Assembly (NCBI RefSeq): GCF_030814995.1
Contig: NZ_JAUSVX010000017.1
Location: 62,001-126,000 of the forward strand
Direction of reading: 5' to 3'
DNA: 64,000 bases
DNA from: Labrys wisconsinensis
GTDB lineage: Bacteria > Pseudomonadota > Alphaproteobacteria > Rhizobiales > Labraceae
The notes beneath the pieces were generated by a model. The model was not told the DNA's origin. It saw only the letters and a list, made by a program, of their open reading frames with translations, and ran no database searches. Both the position numbers and the translations under genes were made by a program. This document shows positions 1 through 8,900 of this stretch, piece by piece (within the stretch, counting starts at the first letter, position 1; each line of letters begins with the position of its first letter).

Positions 1-540
1 CAGAGCGGCGCGGGCCACGAGGTCCAGGCCCTGCTGCGTGCCCGAGGTGATGACGATGCGGCTGGGATCGCAGCGCACGCCCCGGGCCGAACGCAGATAG
101 GCGGCGATAGCCCGGCGCAGGGCGAGGCCGCCGCGCGGATCGCCATAGCCGAAATGCTCCGGACCCGGACGGGCGAGGTGGCGCGACAGCAGGCCGCGGA
201 AGATGCGCAGCGTGCGCGCATCGCCCATGGCGACCCCCAGGGTGCAGGGCAGGGGTGCGGTCGGACCGTGCTCCGGCGGATCTGCCGCGACCGCGGCCGG
301 CAGGCGCGGCACGGCGCGCGCCACGAAGGTGCCCGCGCCGATGCGGGCCTCGGCAAAACCTTCGGCGACGAGCAGCTCGAAGGCGGCGACCGCGGCCGCC
401 CGCGACAGGCCGAAGCGGCGGGCGAGATCGCGCGTGGTCGGCAGCTTGGCGCCTGATGGCGCCAGGCCCGCCTCGATCAGCCGCCGGATGGCGGCATAGA
501 GCTCGCGGGTGCGCGGGCCGTCGCCCGGCAGGATCGGCAT
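1..540 (-). CDS. MocR/PdxR-type GntR regulator with aminotransferase-like domain (partial, C-terminus off the window)
   Basis: The visible N-terminal 180 residues hold a GntR winged helix (GAKLPTTRDLARRFGLSRA near residues 25-45), a linker, and the start of a fold-type I aminotransferase domain (YGDPRGGLALRRAIAAYL, then ITSGTQQGLDL). That order defines MocR regulators, which bind PLP or an aldimine and typically control vitamin B6 or amine genes. The rest lies beyond position 1. Start: the ATG at 540 is used. A TTG at 576 would add EQTNSPDWSAL, and a DWSAL-like stretch is common at MocR N-termini, so the longer form is possible; neither start has a clear RBS. It is divergent from a PNPOx-like gene, a usual MocR target, across a 70-bp gap rich in ATTGG/CCAAT half-sites. 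Confidence 0.9.
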   Translation of the reverse strand, partial: MPILPGDGPRTRELYAAIRRLIEAGLAPSGAKLPTTRDLARRFGLSRAAAVAAFELLVAEGFAEARIGAGTFVARAVPRLPAAVAADPPEHGPTAPLPCTLGVAMGDARTLRIFRGLLSRHLARPGPEHFGYGDPRGGLALRRAIAAYLRSARGVRCDPSRIVITSGTQQGLDLVARAAL

Positions 541-561
541 CAGCGCCGACCAGTCCGGTGA

Positions 562-607
562 ATTGGTTTGCTCCAATGGCTTGTGATTGGTTCTTTTTCG
601 GTCCAAT
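562..607. promoter_or_regulatory. Candidate MocR operator: two ATTGG/CCAAT inverted pairs
   Basis: The divergent intergenic region carries ATTGG (562-566), CCAAT (573-577), ATTGG (586-590) and CCAAT (603-607). ATTGGTT is directly repeated 24 bp apart (562 and 586). MocR/PdxR proteins are known to bind spaced direct or inverted repeats between themselves and their target gene. Assignment to this regulator is inference from position and symmetry. Confidence 0.5.
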
Positions 608-610
608 GCC

Positions 611-1399
611 ATGCGCCACACTGCGCCGATCAAGCCTGAGGATCAAGCCGTGACCGCCGACCCGATCGCCCCGTCCGATACGTTCCCCGTCACCGTGCGC
701 AACCGCGTGCGCCGGCTGCACGAGCGCGGGCACTACGACCGGGAGGCGGTCTATGCGGTGCTCGATGCCGGCATGCTCTGCCACGTCGCCTATGTCTTCG
801 ACGGCCAGCCCTATTGCACGCCGACCATGCACTGGCGCGAGGACGACAGGCTCTACTGGCACGGCTCCTCGGCGAGCCGGATGCTGCGCCAGCTCAAGCC
901 CGGCGTGCCGGCCTGCCTGACGGTCGCCCATCTCGACGGGCTGGTGCTGGCCCGCTCCGGCTTCAACCACTCCGCCAACTACCGCTCGGCCATGTGCTTC
1001 GGCACGGCTGGGATCGTCGACGACCCCGAGGAGAAGGCGCGGGCGCTGCACGGCGTGGTGAATCGCTTCTTTCCCGGCCGGGCGGCCGAGCTGCGCGCGA
1101 CCACGGGCCAGGAGAGCAAGGCCACGACCGTCATCGGCATGCGCATCGAGGAGGCCTCGGCCAAGGTGCGGGCCAAGGGCGTCGGCGACGACGAGGAGGA
1201 CTACGGCCACCCGGTCTGGGCCGGCGTGATCCCGGTGCGCACCGTCATCGGCGCCGACGAGCCGTGTCCGCGCCTGAAGCCCGGCATCGATCGGTCCGAA
1301 GGCCTCGCCGCCTATCGCGAGGGCCGGCGGCTGGACGAGGCGCTCCTGGAGACGCAGGATCTCTATGCCGCCGCCGAAGCTCTCGCCGGCGGCCGCTGA
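611..1399 (+). CDS. Pyridoxamine 5'-phosphate oxidase-like (split-barrel FMN-binding) protein
   Basis: 262 aa. After about 25 variable residues comes a split-barrel domain: VRRLHERGHYDREAVYAVLD, then a strand with HVAYVFDGQPYCTPTMHW and LYWHGSSASRMLRQL, the layout of PNPOx-like flavin reductases. The C-terminal third has a conserved-looking stretch (EEDYGHPVWAGVIP) seen in the longer members of this family. Substrate unknown; this family is separate from true PdxH. The ATG at 611 is chosen because it clears the operator half-sites; an in-frame ATG at 587 would overlap them. Probably co-transcribed with the LysE gene 14 bp downstream and controlled by the divergent MocR protein. Confidence 0.85.
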   Translation: MRHTAPIKPEDQAVTADPIAPSDTFPVTVRNRVRRLHERGHYDREAVYAVLDAGMLCHVAYVFDGQPYCTPTMHWREDDRLYWHGSSASRMLRQLKPGVPACLTVAHLDGLVLARSGFNHSANYRSAMCFGTAGIVDDPEEKARALHGVVNRFFPGRAAELRATTGQESKATTVIGMRIEEASAKVRAKGVGDDEEDYGHPVWAGVIPVRTVIGADEPCPRLKPGIDRSEGLAAYREGRRLDEALLETQDLYAAAEALAGGR

Positions 1400-1413
1400 C
1401 CAGGAGCCGCGCG

Positions 1414-2046
1414 ATGCCGTCGATCCAGGTGCTGGCCGCCTTCCTCGCCACCACGGCGATCTTCGCCTATATCCCCGGGCCGGCCATGCTCTATGCCGCG
1501 GCCCAGACGCTGGCGCGGGGCCGCTGGTCCGGGCTGATGGCGGCGTTCGGCATCCATCTCGGCGGCTACGTCCATGTCGCCGCGGCGGCCGCGGGCCTGT
1601 CGTTCCTGTTCCACGCGGTGCCGGTGCTCTACCTCGCCGTCAAGGTCGCGGGCGCCGGCTATCTCGTCTGGCTCGGCATTTCGCTGCTGCGCGCCGGTGG
1701 GCCGGCACAGCACGCCTTGCCGCATGCCGAGGCGAAGTCGGGCCGGCGCGCCTTCCTGGAGAGCGTGACGGTCGAAGTGCTCAATCCCAAGACGGCGATC
1801 TTCTTCCTCGCCTTCCTGCCGCAGTTCGTCGATGCCCAGGCCGCCTTCCCGGTGTGGCTGCAGTTCGCGCTGCTCGGCACGGTCGTCAACCTGATGTTCT
1901 CCTCCGCCGACCTCGTCTGCGTCATGCTGGCCGGCGCGGTGGTGGCGCGGCTCAAGCGCTCCGGCCGGGCCCAGCGCCTGATGCGGCGGGCCGGCGGCAC
2001 GGTGCTGGTCGGGCTCGGCGTGCACCTCGCCCTGCAGAGGAGCTGA
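1414..2046 (+). CDS. LysE/RhtB family amino-acid exporter
   Basis: 210 aa, the usual LysE size, almost entirely hydrophobic with about six membrane segments. It begins with a strand-like segment followed by the family motif YIPGPAMLYAAAQTLARG (the 'PGP' of LysE translocators), has a GYLVWLGISLLR helix, and the midpoint VEVLNPKTAIFFLAFLPQFV typical of RhtB/LysE. An AGGAG lies at 1402-1406, eight bases before ATG. It follows the PNPOx-like gene by 14 bp, so the pair likely forms one MocR-controlled unit exporting an amino acid or amine. Substrate cannot be read from sequence. Confidence 0.9.
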   Translation: MPSIQVLAAFLATTAIFAYIPGPAMLYAAAQTLARGRWSGLMAAFGIHLGGYVHVAAAAAGLSFLFHAVPVLYLAVKVAGAGYLVWLGISLLRAGGPAQHALPHAEAKSGRRAFLESVTVEVLNPKTAIFFLAFLPQFVDAQAAFPVWLQFALLGTVVNLMFSSADLVCVMLAGAVVARLKRSGRAQRLMRRAGGTVLVGLGVHLALQRS

Positions 2047-2060
2047 GGCGCACGGCCGCC

Positions 2061-2240
2061 TCACATCCGCATGGGCGGGGCCCGCTCGTCCGGATTGGGA
2101 TTCGGGATTTCGTCCGGCAGGCGCCCGGGGTCCGGCTCCTCGATCGGCGGCGGCCCCGGATTGTGGTCGGGATCGGGCGAGGGCGGCGGCACGTCCGGCG
2201 GCGATTTCTTGGGCTCGGGGGTCGGATCGGGCGTCGTCAT
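2061..2240 (-). CDS. Small proline-rich protein, unknown function
   Basis: 59 aa, starting MTTPDPTPEPKKSPPD and made largely of Pro, Asp, Glu and Asn (PPPSPDPDHNPGPPP, EEPDPGRLPDEIPNPNPDE). No signal peptide or membrane segment, so intrinsically disordered. Similar short acidic Pro-rich proteins occur in Rhizobiales, but I cannot name a family. A longer in-frame start at 2324 exists, but its extra residues look like out-of-frame GC-rich translation. It lies 14 bp past lysE on the opposite strand. Confidence 0.5.
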   Translation of the reverse strand: MTTPDPTPEPKKSPPDVPPPSPDPDHNPGPPPIEEPDPGRLPDEIPNPNPDERAPPMRM

Positions 2241-2449
2241 CGGCGGCCTCCCTGCTTGGGCGCATACCGGACGAACGGTGCAGGCCAAGGCAGGGTTCCG
2301 CCGCGGGCCGCTCGCGTCTGCCAATGAACTTGCGCGTCATGGCCCTTCCGATGCCGCCTTCGGCCCGGTGATGGCCGCGGTCTTCATTGTACTATCCGCC
2401 TCGTCCGTGCCTTTCCCCGGTGTCGAGCCGAGACAAGGTCCACGCCGGT

Positions 2450-3535
2450 CTAGCGTTCGATGACGAGGTCGCTCAGGGGTTTCGAGCAGCAGGGCAGGAA
2501 GAAGCCGGCATCGACCTCGCGCTGGCGGATGCCGCCATTGTGCTTCATGTCGACCTTGCCGCTGACGAGCTTGCACTTGCAGGTGCCGCACAATCCGTTC
2601 GCGCAGGAGGACGGCAGGCGGATGCCGGCCTTCTTCGCCGATGACAGCACGGTCTGCTCCTCGGAAACCTCGATCGTGCGGGACTGCCTGGCGAAGGCGA
2701 CCTTGAAGACCTTCGCTTGGGCTGCGGCCGGCCCCTGCGTTCCCGGCTCCTCGACCGCCGGGCCGTCGAAGCTCTCCTCGAAATAGGTGTGGGCCGGCGC
2801 GCCCAGCTCGGCACTGAGGGCGCGGGCGGCCTTCATGAAGGGCGCCGGGCCGCAGCACATGATGACGCGCTCGGCGAGGTCCGGCACGGCCAGGGACAGG
2901 AATTCCCGGGAGATGCGCCCGGCAAGGCCATGCCAGGCGCGCTCGCCGGTGATCTGCTCGGGCAGGAAGTGCAGGCGGAAGCCCTTCATCCGGTTGGCGA
3001 GGACCGCGAGCTCGTCGCGGAAGACGAGATCGCGCGGCGTCCTGGCTGCGTGCAGAAAGATCACATCCGCCGTCTGCCCCGTATCCGCGATATCCCGCAC
3101 GATGGACATCAGCGGCGTGATGCCCGATCCGCCCGACAGGAGCAGGAGCTTGGCGGCGGAGCCCGCCGGCCGCACGAACCGGCCGAGCGGCCCCATCGCC
3201 TTCACCGTGGCGCCGGGCGCGAGATGGTCGTGCAGCCAGTTCGAAACCCTGCCGCCGGCGGTGCGCTTCACCGTGATGGTGATGGCGTTCCGGCGCTTGG
3301 GCGAGGAGGACATGCTGTAGCAGCGGCTTTCGGCAAAGCCGTCGATCTCGAGCTCGAGCGAGAGGTGCTGCCCGGCGACGAAGTCGAAGGCCTTTGCCTC
3401 GGGCGACACGAAGGTGAAGCTCTTCACGTCGCGGGTTTCATCGTGGACATCGACGCACAGGAGCTGCTCGAAGGCCTCGGAATGCGCGGCGGCGGCCATG
3501 GGAGCGCCGGCCTGCAGAAGGGCTTCAATAGCCAT
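2450..3535 (-). CDS. gbcB: Rieske-oxygenase reductase component (GbcB-like): FAD/NAD(P)H oxidoreductase with C-terminal 2Fe-2S ferredoxin
   Basis: 361 aa. The FAD domain has RCYSMSSSP (about residue 75), the nucleotide-binding domain has LLSGGSGITPLMSIV (about 135), and a plant-type ferredoxin closes the protein with CANGLCGTCKC plus a distal Cys in FLPCCSKP. It passes electrons from NAD(P)H to the oxygenase encoded just upstream; the two genes overlap by 11 bp (ATG at 3535, gbcA stop at 3525), showing translational coupling. GbcB-type assignment follows from this pairing with a GbcA-like oxygenase. Carnitine or stachydrine demethylase reductases have the same architecture and are the alternatives. 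Confidence 0.85.
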   Translation of the reverse strand: MAIEALLQAGAPMAAAAHSEAFEQLLCVDVHDETRDVKSFTFVSPEAKAFDFVAGQHLSLELEIDGFAESRCYSMSSSPKRRNAITITVKRTAGGRVSNWLHDHLAPGATVKAMGPLGRFVRPAGSAAKLLLLSGGSGITPLMSIVRDIADTGQTADVIFLHAARTPRDLVFRDELAVLANRMKGFRLHFLPEQITGERAWHGLAGRISREFLSLAVPDLAERVIMCCGPAPFMKAARALSAELGAPAHTYFEESFDGPAVEEPGTQGPAAAQAKVFKVAFARQSRTIEVSEEQTVLSSAKKAGIRLPSSCANGLCGTCKCKLVSGKVDMKHNGGIRQREVDAGFFLPCCSKPLSDLVIER

Positions 3536-4778
3536 TGGCGCGCATCCGATCGATGTACCAGGTCGCGAAATTGTCGAGCTGGCCTTCCGTGAACGGCGAA
3601 TAGGGCCCCGGCTCATAGGCCGGGTCGAGAATGCCGGCATGCGAGCGGGCCACCAGCTGCGCGTCCTGGCCGTTGGTGGCGATCCACACGCTGGTGAGCT
3701 TGTCGAGATCGTAGTCCCGGCCCTCGACGGCATCTTTGTGGACGAGCCATTTGGTGCGCACCAAGGTCCGGTCCGGCCCGAGCGGGATGATCAGCGTGGT
3801 GACGGCGTGGTCGCCCATGAAATGGTGCCAGCAATTGTGGCCCCACAGATGGGTGTCGCCGAGATCCTTGCGCGTCATCGTGCCCATCAGCTTGGCCGAG
3901 GCGGCGGTGGCGTCCGGCGTCTGCGACTCGCCGGCCCCGGCGATGACCAGGCGCTGGGTCCGGAAATTGGTGGCGCAGTCGACGAGCTGCTCGACGGCGG
4001 CCGACGGATGGCCTTGGGCCTCCCACTGCCGGGTGCGCTCGTCATAGAGGGCCTGGTGCTTTTCGGCCTCCTCCCGATCCTCGGGGTTGAGGGTTTCGGG
4101 GTCGAAGCCGAAATCGAGATCGATGAAGGAGACGCACAGCTCGGGATGATTGGACGAGCAGTGGTAGCATTCCCGGTTGTTCTCGATGGTCAGCTTCCAG
4201 TTGCCGGTCTCGATGATCTCGGTCTGGAAGGCGACCTTGCTGTTGGCGAGATCGTAGGGCGCCAGGCGCTCCTTCATCGTCCGCTCCAGCGCATCGATAT
4301 CCTCCGGCGGGGCTTCCGAGAGGCAGACATAGATGAGGCCGCCGATCGACTTGAAGTGGACCGGCTTGAGGCTGCGGCAGGTCTTGTCGAACGAGGTGCC
4401 CATATGGGGCGCATAGGCAAGCTCGCCGGAGAGCTCATAGGTCCACTGATGATAGGGGCAGACCAGCTTCGAGATGATCGAGGAGCCGCTGTCCAGCAGG
4501 CGGGTGCCGCGATGGCGGCAGACATTGTGGAACACGCGGATCCGACCGTCGTCGTCGCGCAGCAGGATGATGCTGGCGCTGCCGAGATCGATCACGTGAG
4601 CATCGCCGGGCTCCGGCACGTCGCATTCGAGGCCGACATAGATCCAGTGCTTGTGAAAGAACACGTCCAGGTCCGCCTCGAAGACATCCTGGCGGGTGTA
4701 GAGCCCGGCGGGGAGGGAATGGCCCTGGCTGCGCCGGTCCAGGAGGGGCGAGATCGCAGACGAGAAGGTCTTAAGCAT
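3525..4778 (-). CDS. gbcA: Rieske-type aromatic-ring-hydroxylating oxygenase, glycine-betaine demethylase GbcA-like
   Basis: 417 aa. Rieske 2Fe-2S ligands are Cys87/His89 (CRHRG) and Cys107/His110 (CPYHQW). The mononuclear iron site is in NRECYHCSSNHPEL, about residue 205, with the Asp expected later in the chain. GbcA converts glycine betaine to dimethylglycine plus formaldehyde with electrons from GbcB. The N-terminal stretch (DVFEADLDVFFHKHWIYVGLE) resembles GbcA/Stc2 quaternary-ammonium demethylases more than ring dioxygenases. Stachydrine or another betaine is a realistic alternative substrate. No dimethylglycine or sarcosine oxidase lies nearby. A LysR gene is divergent. Confidence 0.82.
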   Translation of the reverse strand: MLKTFSSAISPLLDRRSQGHSLPAGLYTRQDVFEADLDVFFHKHWIYVGLECDVPEPGDAHVIDLGSASIILLRDDDGRIRVFHNVCRHRGTRLLDSGSSIISKLVCPYHQWTYELSGELAYAPHMGTSFDKTCRSLKPVHFKSIGGLIYVCLSEAPPEDIDALERTMKERLAPYDLANSKVAFQTEIIETGNWKLTIENNRECYHCSSNHPELCVSFIDLDFGFDPETLNPEDREEAEKHQALYDERTRQWEAQGHPSAAVEQLVDCATNFRTQRLVIAGAGESQTPDATAASAKLMGTMTRKDLGDTHLWGHNCWHHFMGDHAVTTLIIPLGPDRTLVRTKWLVHKDAVEGRDYDLDKLTSVWIATNGQDAQLVARSHAGILDPAYEPGPYSPFTEGQLDNFATWYIDRMRANGY

Positions 4779-4843
4779 GAGTTTGTCTCATCGAAGGCAT
4801 GCGCATTCTGCGCCTCGTAAATCGACCTCTCAACGGCACAAAT

Positions 4844-4861
4844 GTTTACGCTTGGTATAAT
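4844..4861 (+). promoter_or_regulatory. Candidate LysR-box / promoter between gbcA-like and lysR genes
   Basis: The 150-bp divergent gap holds TTTACGCTTGGTATAAT, which contains a T-N11-A arrangement with partial dyad (TTTAC ... GTATAA) as in LysR boxes. It ends in a perfect TATAAT (4856-4861) reading toward the lysR gene. If used as -10, the transcript would start near 4868, which favours the TTG start at 4927 over the ATG at 4870. No good -35 is visible. Confidence 0.35.
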
Positions 4862-4926
4862 CGGATGTAATGCGATCCGCGGACGGGCCGTCGCCCCGCG
4901 GTGGATACGAGAGGAAGGCTGGCACC

Positions 4927-5844
4927 TTGGCCAATCTGCGCAGGAAGCTTCCGCCCCTGACGGCGCTGACCGCCTTCGAGGCCGTGGCGCGCCTGGCGAG
5001 CTTCACCAGGGCGGCGGAGGAGCTCGGCGTCACCCAGGCCGCCGTCAGCCGGCAGATCCATCTGCTCGAGCAGACTTTTGGCTATCCCCTGTTCCGGCGC
5101 CTGCACCGGCGGATCGAGCCGACCGAGAACGGCAGGCTGCTCGCCTCGACCACCACGACGGCCTTCAATCTCATCGCCGAGACGATCGCCGATCTTTCGA
5201 AGGAGGAGGCCGAGGACGAGCTGGCGATCTCGGCGACCATGGCCTTCTCACAGTTCTGGCTGCTGCCCCGGATCTCGTCCTTCTCGAAGGCCCATCCGAA
5301 CCTCAAGCTTCGCATCGTCACGCAGGACAATGTCATCAATGTCGACAGCGGCGAGGTCGATCTCGCCATCCGCTTCGGCAGCGGCTTCTGGCCGAACGGA
5401 CATGTGGAGCTTCTGTTCAACGACGAGATCTTCCCGATCTGCAGCCCCGAATATGCCGAGGAGATCGGGGAGCTCCATGATCCCGCGGAGCTGACGCGAT
5501 ATCCGCTGATCAGCAACGACACCACCGATCCGACATGGACGGGCTGGACTGAATGGCTCGCGGCCTTCTCCGTCGCCGCCCCCGCCAGGCCGTCGGGCAT
5601 GCGCTGCAGCTTCTACACCGAGGCGATCTACGCCGCCCTCAACGGTCACGGCATCGCGCTCGGCTGGCGACGGCTGGTCGAAGATCTTCTCGCCCAGCGT
5701 CGGCTGGTAAGGATGACCGACAAGGCGATCGTCACGCGCAATGCCTATTTCCTGATTCTGCCCAGGCGCCGGGCGAGAAAGACCAGCGTGGACCTGCTGA
5801 TAGAGTGGCTCAAGGACGAGGCCAGCACCCTGCAGATCCCATGA
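4927..5844 (+). CDS. LysR family transcriptional regulator (GcvA-like), likely regulator of the divergent gbcAB-like genes
   Basis: 305 aa from a TTG start. The N-terminal winged helix reads LTAFEAVARLASFTRAAEEL then GVTQAAVSRQIHLLEQ, typical of GcvA-subgroup LysR proteins. The remainder is a periplasmic-binding-like effector domain (ISATMAFSQFWLLPRI; VDLAIRFGSGFW). TTG at 4927 is chosen because GAGGAAGG sits at 4911-4918 with 8-bp spacing, the resulting length is normal, and the upstream TATAAT would leave an ATG-4870 start almost leaderless. Divergence from the Rieske oxygenase suggests it senses the betaine substrate or product (inference); in Pseudomonas this pathway uses an AraC-type regulator instead. 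Confidence 0.9.
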   Translation: MANLRRKLPPLTALTAFEAVARLASFTRAAEELGVTQAAVSRQIHLLEQTFGYPLFRRLHRRIEPTENGRLLASTTTTAFNLIAETIADLSKEEAEDELAISATMAFSQFWLLPRISSFSKAHPNLKLRIVTQDNVINVDSGEVDLAIRFGSGFWPNGHVELLFNDEIFPICSPEYAEEIGELHDPAELTRYPLISNDTTDPTWTGWTEWLAAFSVAAPARPSGMRCSFYTEAIYAALNGHGIALGWRRLVEDLLAQRRLVRMTDKAIVTRNAYFLILPRRRARKTSVDLLIEWLKDEASTLQIP

Positions 5845-5914
5845 GACCTGCCGAGATGTGGCCTCGGCCGGGTCACGCGTCACGCCGTCGGGTCGACTTT
5901 CCGGCTGATCCGCA

Positions 5915-5949
5915 CGCCTCCCTCAGCGACGAGCTCGCGGAGGGAGGCG
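5915..5949. terminator. Bidirectional hairpin terminator between converging lysR and RND genes
   Basis: CGCCTCCCTC (5915-5924) pairs perfectly with GAGGGAGGCG (5940-5949) across a 15-nt loop. It lies in the 114-bp gap between two converging genes. No U-run follows on either strand, so termination efficiency is uncertain. Confidence 0.55.
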
Positions 5950-5958
5950 GCGTTGGCG

Positions 5959-8900
5959 CTACTCCGCCGCGATCGACTGCGGCTTGAGCTCCGGCTCCTC
6001 GGCCTGGGACGCCTCCTCTTCGGGCCGGCCGCCGAAGCGCGCCAGCCATTCGGAGAGCTGGTCGAGATAGAGATAGACCACCGGCGTGGTGAACAGGGTG
6101 AGCACCTGGCTGACCAACAGGCCGCCGACCATGGCGTAGCCCAGCGGCTGGCGGATCTCGGCGCCGGTGCCCTGGCCCAGCATCAGCGGCACGCCGCCGA
6201 GCAGGGCCGCCATGGTGGTCATCAGGATCGGCCGGAAGCGCAGGAGGCAGGCGCGGCGGATGGCGTCGTGCGCGCTCATGTGCTGCTCGCGCTCGGCGAC
6301 GATGGCGAAATCGACGAGCATGATGCCGTTCTTCTTGACGATGCCGATCAGCAGGATGACGCCGATCAGCGCGATCAGGCTGAAGTCGAAGTGGAACAGC
6401 ATCAGCGTCGCGAGGGCGCCGACGCCGGCCGAGGGCAGGGTCGAGAGGATGGTGATCGGGTGGATGTAGCTCTCGTAGAGGATGCCGAGGATCAGGTAGA
6501 CCACGACGAGGGCCGCCAGGATCAGCATCGGCACGGTTGAGAGCGAATCCTGGAAGGCCTGGGCGTTGCCCTGGAAGGTGGTGGTGATGGTCGGCGGCAG
6601 CTTGATCGCCTGCTCGGCCTGCTGCACCGCCGCGGTCGCCTGGCCGAGCGCGACGCCGGCCGAGAGGTTGAAGCTGATGGTGACGGCCGGGAACTGGCCC
6701 TGGTGGCTGATCGACAAGGGCTGGATCGGCGTGGTCGTCCACTTGGCGAAGGCCGAGAGCGGCACCTCGCCGCCCGTGGACGGCGAGCGCATGAAGATCT
6801 TGTCCAGGCTGGTGAGATCGCCCTGCAGTGCGGGCAGGATCTCCAGGATCACCTCGTAGCTGGAGAGCTGGGTGAAATATTGCGCGATCTGGCGCTGGCC
6901 GAAGGCGTCGTAGAGCGTGGCGTCGATCGCATCCGCCGTCAGGCCGTAGCGGGCCGCCTGGTCGCGGTCGACCGTCACGGTCAGCGTGGCGCCCTGGGTC
7001 TGCTGGTCGGTGGCGACGTCGCGGATCTCGGGCAGCTTCTTCATCGAGTCCAGCACCTTCGGCGCCCACTGGTTGAGCTCGTCGATGTCCGAGCCCTGCA
7101 GGGTGAACTGGTACTGGGTGCGCGAGGCACGGCCGCCGACGCGCACGTCCTGGGCCGACTGCAGGAACAGCCTGGCGCCCTCGACCTTGGCGAGCTGGGG
7201 CTGCAGGCGGGCGATGATCTGGTCGGACGAGACGTCGCGCTGGTCACGCGGCTTCAGCGTGATGAACATGCGCCCGGTGTTGAGCGGGTTGCCGTTGCCG
7301 CCGATCGCCATGGCGACATGGTCGACCGCCGGATCCTTCATCACGATGTCGCCGAGGGCCTGCTGGTGGCGCATCAGGTCGGCGATGGAGATGTCCTGCG
7401 CCGCCTCGGAGATGCCGGTAATCAGGCCCGTGTCCTGCTGCGGGAAGAAGCCCTTGGGGATCTCCGTGAACAGGTAGACCGACAGGCCCAGCGTCAGGAA
7501 GAACACGATGAGCGTGGCGAAGCGATGATCGAGGACGAGGTCGAGGCCGCGCTCGTAGGCGCGCAGCAGGGCCTCGAAGCCGCGTTCGCTGAGCTGGTAG
7601 AGGCGGCCGTGCTTCTCCTGGTCGTGGCCCTTGAGGAAGCGCGAGGCCATCATCGGCGTCAGCGTCAGCGACACGGCCGCCGACACCAGGATGGTCATCG
7701 ACAGCGTCACGGCGAATTCGCGGAACAGGCGGCCGATGATGCCGCCCATCAGGAGGAGCGGGATCAGCACGGCGATCAGCGAGACGCTGATCGAGACGAT
7801 GGTGAAGCCGATCTCGTTGGCGCCGCGGATGGCGGCCGCCATCGGCTTCTCGCCCTCCTCGATGTAGCGGGTGATGTTCTCCAGGACGACGATGGCGTCG
7901 TCGACCACGAAGCCGACCGCGATGGTGAGGGCCATCAGCGACAGGTTGTCCAGGCTGTAGCCGCACATCCACATCAGCGCGCAGGCGCCCAGCAGCGCCA
8001 GCGGCACCGTGATGCTGGGGATGATCGTCGCCCAGACGCTGCGCAGGAAGACGAAGATCACCATCACCACCAGGCCGATGGTCAGGAGCAGGGTGAACTG
8101 CACGTCGTGCACCGAGGCGCGGATGGTCTGGGTGCGGTCGCTCAGCGTCGAGATCTTGATCCCGGGCGGCATCGCGGCCCTGAGCTGCGGCAGGGCGGCC
8201 ATGATCTTGTCGACGGTCGAGATGACGTTGGCGCCGGGCTGCTTGAAGATGATCAGGAAGACGCCGCGCTTGCCGTCGGCCCAGGCGGCCTGGGTGTCGT
8301 CCTGCGCCGCGCTCACCGCCGTGCCGATATCGCGGACGCGGAGCGGGCTGCCGTTGCGCCAGGCGACGATGGCGTTGTTCCAGTCCTTCGCCGCCGTCAT
8401 CTGGTCATTGGTGTAGATGGTGTAGGAGCGCGTCGTGCCGTTGACCGTGCCCTTGGGGTTGTCGACCGTGGCGATCGACAGCGGGGTGCGCACGTCCTCC
8501 AGCGACAGGCCCTTGGCCACCAGCTTGGCCGGATCGACCTGGATGCGGATCGAGGGCTTCTGCTGGCCGCCGACGGATACCTGCGCGACGCCGGAGATCT
8601 GGCTGATGCGCTGGGCGAGCTTGGTCTCGACCTCGTCGTCGACCACGGTGAGCGGCAGCGTGTCGGAGGTGGCGCCCAGCAGCAGGATCGGCGAGTCCGC
8701 CGGGTTGACCTTGCGATAGGTCGGCGGGCTCGGCAGGTTCTTCGGCAACTGCCCGCTGGCCGCGTTGATCGCCGACTGAACGTCGTTGGCGGCCGCATCG
8801 ATGTTGCGGTCGAGGTCGAACTGGATGGTGATCGAGGTCGAGTTCAGCGTGCTCGTCGAGGTCATCTGCGAGACGCCGGGGATCTGGGCGAACTGGGTCT

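Noticed and set aside
2337-2858. Minus-strand ORF inside the gbcB-like region
   Set aside because: It is a frame-shifted reading of the gbcB-like 3' end with Arg/Gly-rich composition.
5553-5987. Plus-strand ORF continuing past lysR
   Set aside because: Out-of-frame reading of lysR running through the intergenic hairpin.
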